64,000 nt of DNA from the NCBI GenBank assembly GCA_031769625.1, contig JAUIMM010001254.1, positions 248,001 to 312,000 of the forward strand. The letters are read 5' to 3'. Source of the stretch: Taudactylus pleione. Taxonomy: Eukaryota > Chordata > Amphibia > Anura > Myobatrachidae. Shown piece after piece: positions 61,786 through 64,000 of the stretch. The notes beneath the pieces are model-generated. The model ran no database searches. It worked only from the letters and a program-made list of their open reading frames with translations, and had not been told where the DNA came from. The translations under genes were made by a program, and so were the position numbers. How positions within the stretch are numbered: the first letter of the stretch is position 1; each line of letters opens with the position of its first letter.

Positions 61786-64000
61786 GCTGCGGTGACAGAA
61801 GTTGATTTTGGTGCTTAATTTTGATACAACTCACCAGAAATATATTACCCGTATGAAAATTTACGTAAGCCCCGGACCTTAAAAAATGGCCCCGAATTTT
61901 TTTTTTCAAAAATCCCCAAATTCTGCTTAAAACTTTTGATACAACTTAAAAAAGATTTGCTGCGGTGACAGAAGTTGATTTTGGTGCTTAATTTTGACAC
62001 AACTCACCAGAAATATATTTACCCGTATGAAAATTTACGTAAGCCCCGGACCTTAAAAATCGGCCAAAATTTTTTATTTCAAAAATCCCCAAATTCTGCT
62101 TAAAAATTTTGATACAACTTAAAAAAGATTTGCTGCGGTGACAGAAGTTGATTTTGGTGCTTAATTTTGACACAACTCACCAGAAATATATTTACCCGTA
62201 TGAAAATTTACGTAAGCCCCGGACCTTAAAAATCGGCCCAAAATTTTTTTTTTTAAATATCCCCAAATTCTGCTTAAAACTTTTGATACAACTTAAAAAA
62301 GATTTGCTGCGGTGACAGAAGTTGATTTTGGTGCTTAATTTTGACACAACTCACCAGAAATATATTTACCCGTATGAAAATTTACGTAAGCCCCGGACCT
62401 TAAAAATCGGCCAAAAATTTTTTTTTTCAAAAATCCCCAAATTCTGCTTAAAACTTTTGATACAACTTAAAAAAGATTTGCTGCGGTGACAGAAGTTGAT
62501 TTTGGTGCTTAATTTTGACTCAACTCACCAGAAATATATTTACCCATATGAAAATTTACGTAAGCCCCGGACCTTAAAAATCGGCCAGAAATTTTTTTTT
62601 TCAAAAATCCCCAAATTCTGCTTAAAACTTTTGATACAACTTAAAAAAGATTTGCTGCGGTGACAGAAGTTGATTTTGGTGCTTAATTTTGATACAACTC
62701 ACCAGAAATATATTTACCCGTATGAAAATTTACGTAAGCCCCGGACCTTAAAAATCGGCCCCAAATTTTTTTTTTGAAATATCCCCAAATTCTGCTTAAA
62801 ACTTTTGATACAACTTAAAAAAGATTTGCTGCGGTGACAGAAGTTGATTTTGGTGCTTAATTTTGACACAACTCACCAGAAATATATTTACCCGTATGAA
62901 AATTTACGTAAGCCCCGGACCTTAAAAATCGGCCAAAATTTTTTATTTCAAAAATCCCCAAATTCTGCTTAAAAATTTTGATACAACTTAGAAAAGATTT
63001 GCTGCGGTGACAGAAGTTGATTTTGGTGCTTAATTTTGACACAACTCACCAGAAATATATTTACCCGTATGAAAATTTACGTAAGCCCCGGACCTTAAAA
63101 ATCGGCCAAAAATTTTTTTTTTCAAAAATCCCCAAATTCTGCTTAAAACTTTTGATACAACTTAAAAAAGATTTGCTGCGGTGACAGAAGTTGATTTTGG
63201 TGCTTAATTTTGACTCAACTCACCAGAAATATATTTACCCATATGAAAATTTACGTAAGCCCCGGACCTTAAAAATCGGCCAGAAATTTTTTTTTTCAAA
63301 AATCCCCAAATTCTGCTTAAAACTTTTGATACAACTTAAAAAAGATTTGCTGCGGTGACAGAAGTTGAATTTGGTGCTTAATTTTGATACAACTCACCAG
63401 AAATATATTTACCCGTATGAAAATTTACGTAAGCCCCGGACCTTAAAAATCGGCCCAAAATTTTTTTTTTCAAAAATCCCCAAATTCTGCTTAAAACTTT
63501 TGATACAACTTAAAAAAGATTTGCAGCGGTGACAGAAGTTGATTTTGGTGCTTAATTTTGATACAACTCACCAGAAATATATTTACCCATATGAAAATTT
63601 ACGTAAGCCCCGGACCTTAAAAATCGGCCCCAAATTTTTTTTTTCAAAAATCCCCAAATTCTGCTTAAAACTTTTGATACAACTTAAAAAAGATTTGTTG
63701 CGGTGACAGAAGTTGATTTTGGTGCTTAATTTTGATACAACTCACCAGAAATATATTTACCAGTATGAAAATTTACGTAAGCCCCGGACCTTAAAAAACG
63801 GCCCCAAATTTTTTTTTTCAAAAATCCCCAAATTCTGCTTAAAACTTTTGATACAACTTAAAAAAGATTTGCTGCGGTGACAGAAGTTGATTTTGGTGCT
63901 TAATTTTGACACAACTCACCAGAAATATATTTACCCGTATGAAAATTTACGTAAGCCCCGGACCTTAAAAATCAGGCCCAAATTTTTTATTTCAAAAATC
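61786..64000. repeat. Right-edge satellite monomers (about 13, last one cut)
   Basis: The order follows that after 31.2 kb with one monomer removed (five steps instead of six between the two TTTTTTATTT/AAAATTTTG monomers at about 61960 and 62830). The last monomers (GTTGCGG at 63697, then AAAACGGCCCC, then ATCAGG) keep the unfused order seen before 22.6 kb. The array continues past the edge. Confidence 0.85.

Larger units (their letters stand above)
6027..64000. repeat. Satellite DNA array, 173-174-bp monomer, about 334 head-to-tail copies
   Basis: The motif GCTGCGGTGACAGAAG recurs at 6027, 6201, 6375, 6548, 6722 and on to the right edge at 173-174-bp steps, always on the same strand. The monomer is AT rich with conserved islands: the motif above at monomer position 1, CTCACCAG near 46, TACGTAAGCCCCGGACC near 78 and TCCCCAAATTCTGC near 129. 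A T-tract of about 8-13 bases lies near 113-122. Variants at the GACACAAC box (GACACAAC, GACTCAAC, GATACAAC, GGTACAAC) and after ATCGGCC tag individual monomers. Size near one nucleosome repeat and higher-order structure resemble centromeric satellites such as alpha satellite, but no sequence relationship to alpha satellite is claimed. No gene, insertion or inversion interrupts the array. Confidence 0.98.

Noticed and set aside
6404..63042. Recurring 61-residue minus-strand open frames in the satellite
   Set aside because: Where I checked, they begin with GTG (for example the codon at 8325-8323), not ATG. They recur because the monomer is 174 = 3 x 58 bases. They cross monomer borders and carry no recognisable domain.
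6027..64000. CENP-B box in the satellite
   Set aside because: The CCCGTAT segment matches only half of the reverse-strand box; the required CGAA half is absent.
6027..64000. CRISPR array
   Set aside because: The repeats are directly contiguous with no unique spacers, and the repeat is 174 bp long in eukaryotic DNA.

Overview
The window is eukaryotic, most likely from a vertebrate. I favour an amphibian because the LINE looks like the L1/Tx1 clade, but that is inference from motifs and not a database result. It has two parts with a sharp boundary at about 6026/6027. Nothing suggests bacterial genes, CRISPR, tRNA or rRNA.

Part 1 (1-6026, minus strand) is a non-LTR retrotransposon read right to left. 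It has a short 5' UTR (5866-6026), a 1021-codon ORF1 (2800-5865) and an ORF2 that is open for all 911 codons visible and runs off the left edge (2733 to 1). ORF1 carries a coiled coil and three CCHC zinc knuckles. ORF2 carries an apurinic-type endonuclease and then a reverse transcriptase with a YADD catalytic box. ORF1 would coat the element RNA, and ORF2 would nick the target and copy the RNA at the nick. I found no stop or frameshift in either frame, so the copy looks young.

Part 2 (6027-64000) is one uninterrupted head-to-tail satellite array of about 334 monomers of 173-174 bp, all in the same orientation. It contains no gene. Monomer variants recur in ordered series, giving higher-order repeats: 7417-11409/11410-15228 (23 and 22 monomers), a mosaic stretch 15229-24091 (51), 24092-29302/29303-34513 (30 and 30), three related blocks starting at 34514 (53 monomers), 43723 (40) and 50672, and a right-hand series starting at 54838 (16), 57618 (13) and 59876 (11). 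Length differences between copies are whole monomers. Several monomers are front/back hybrids, as expected from unequal crossing-over.

Many of the variable sites inside the monomer are CpGs changed to TpG or CpA, which suggests a methylated satellite. A centromeric or pericentromeric role is plausible from monomer size and array structure, but the sequence does not prove it. The most interesting observations are the shared hybrid monomer that marks the 28-50 kb interior as a derived expansion, a bZIP-type palindrome repeated once per monomer, the LINE-satellite junction that lacks edge decay, and a repeated hairpin inside ORF1.
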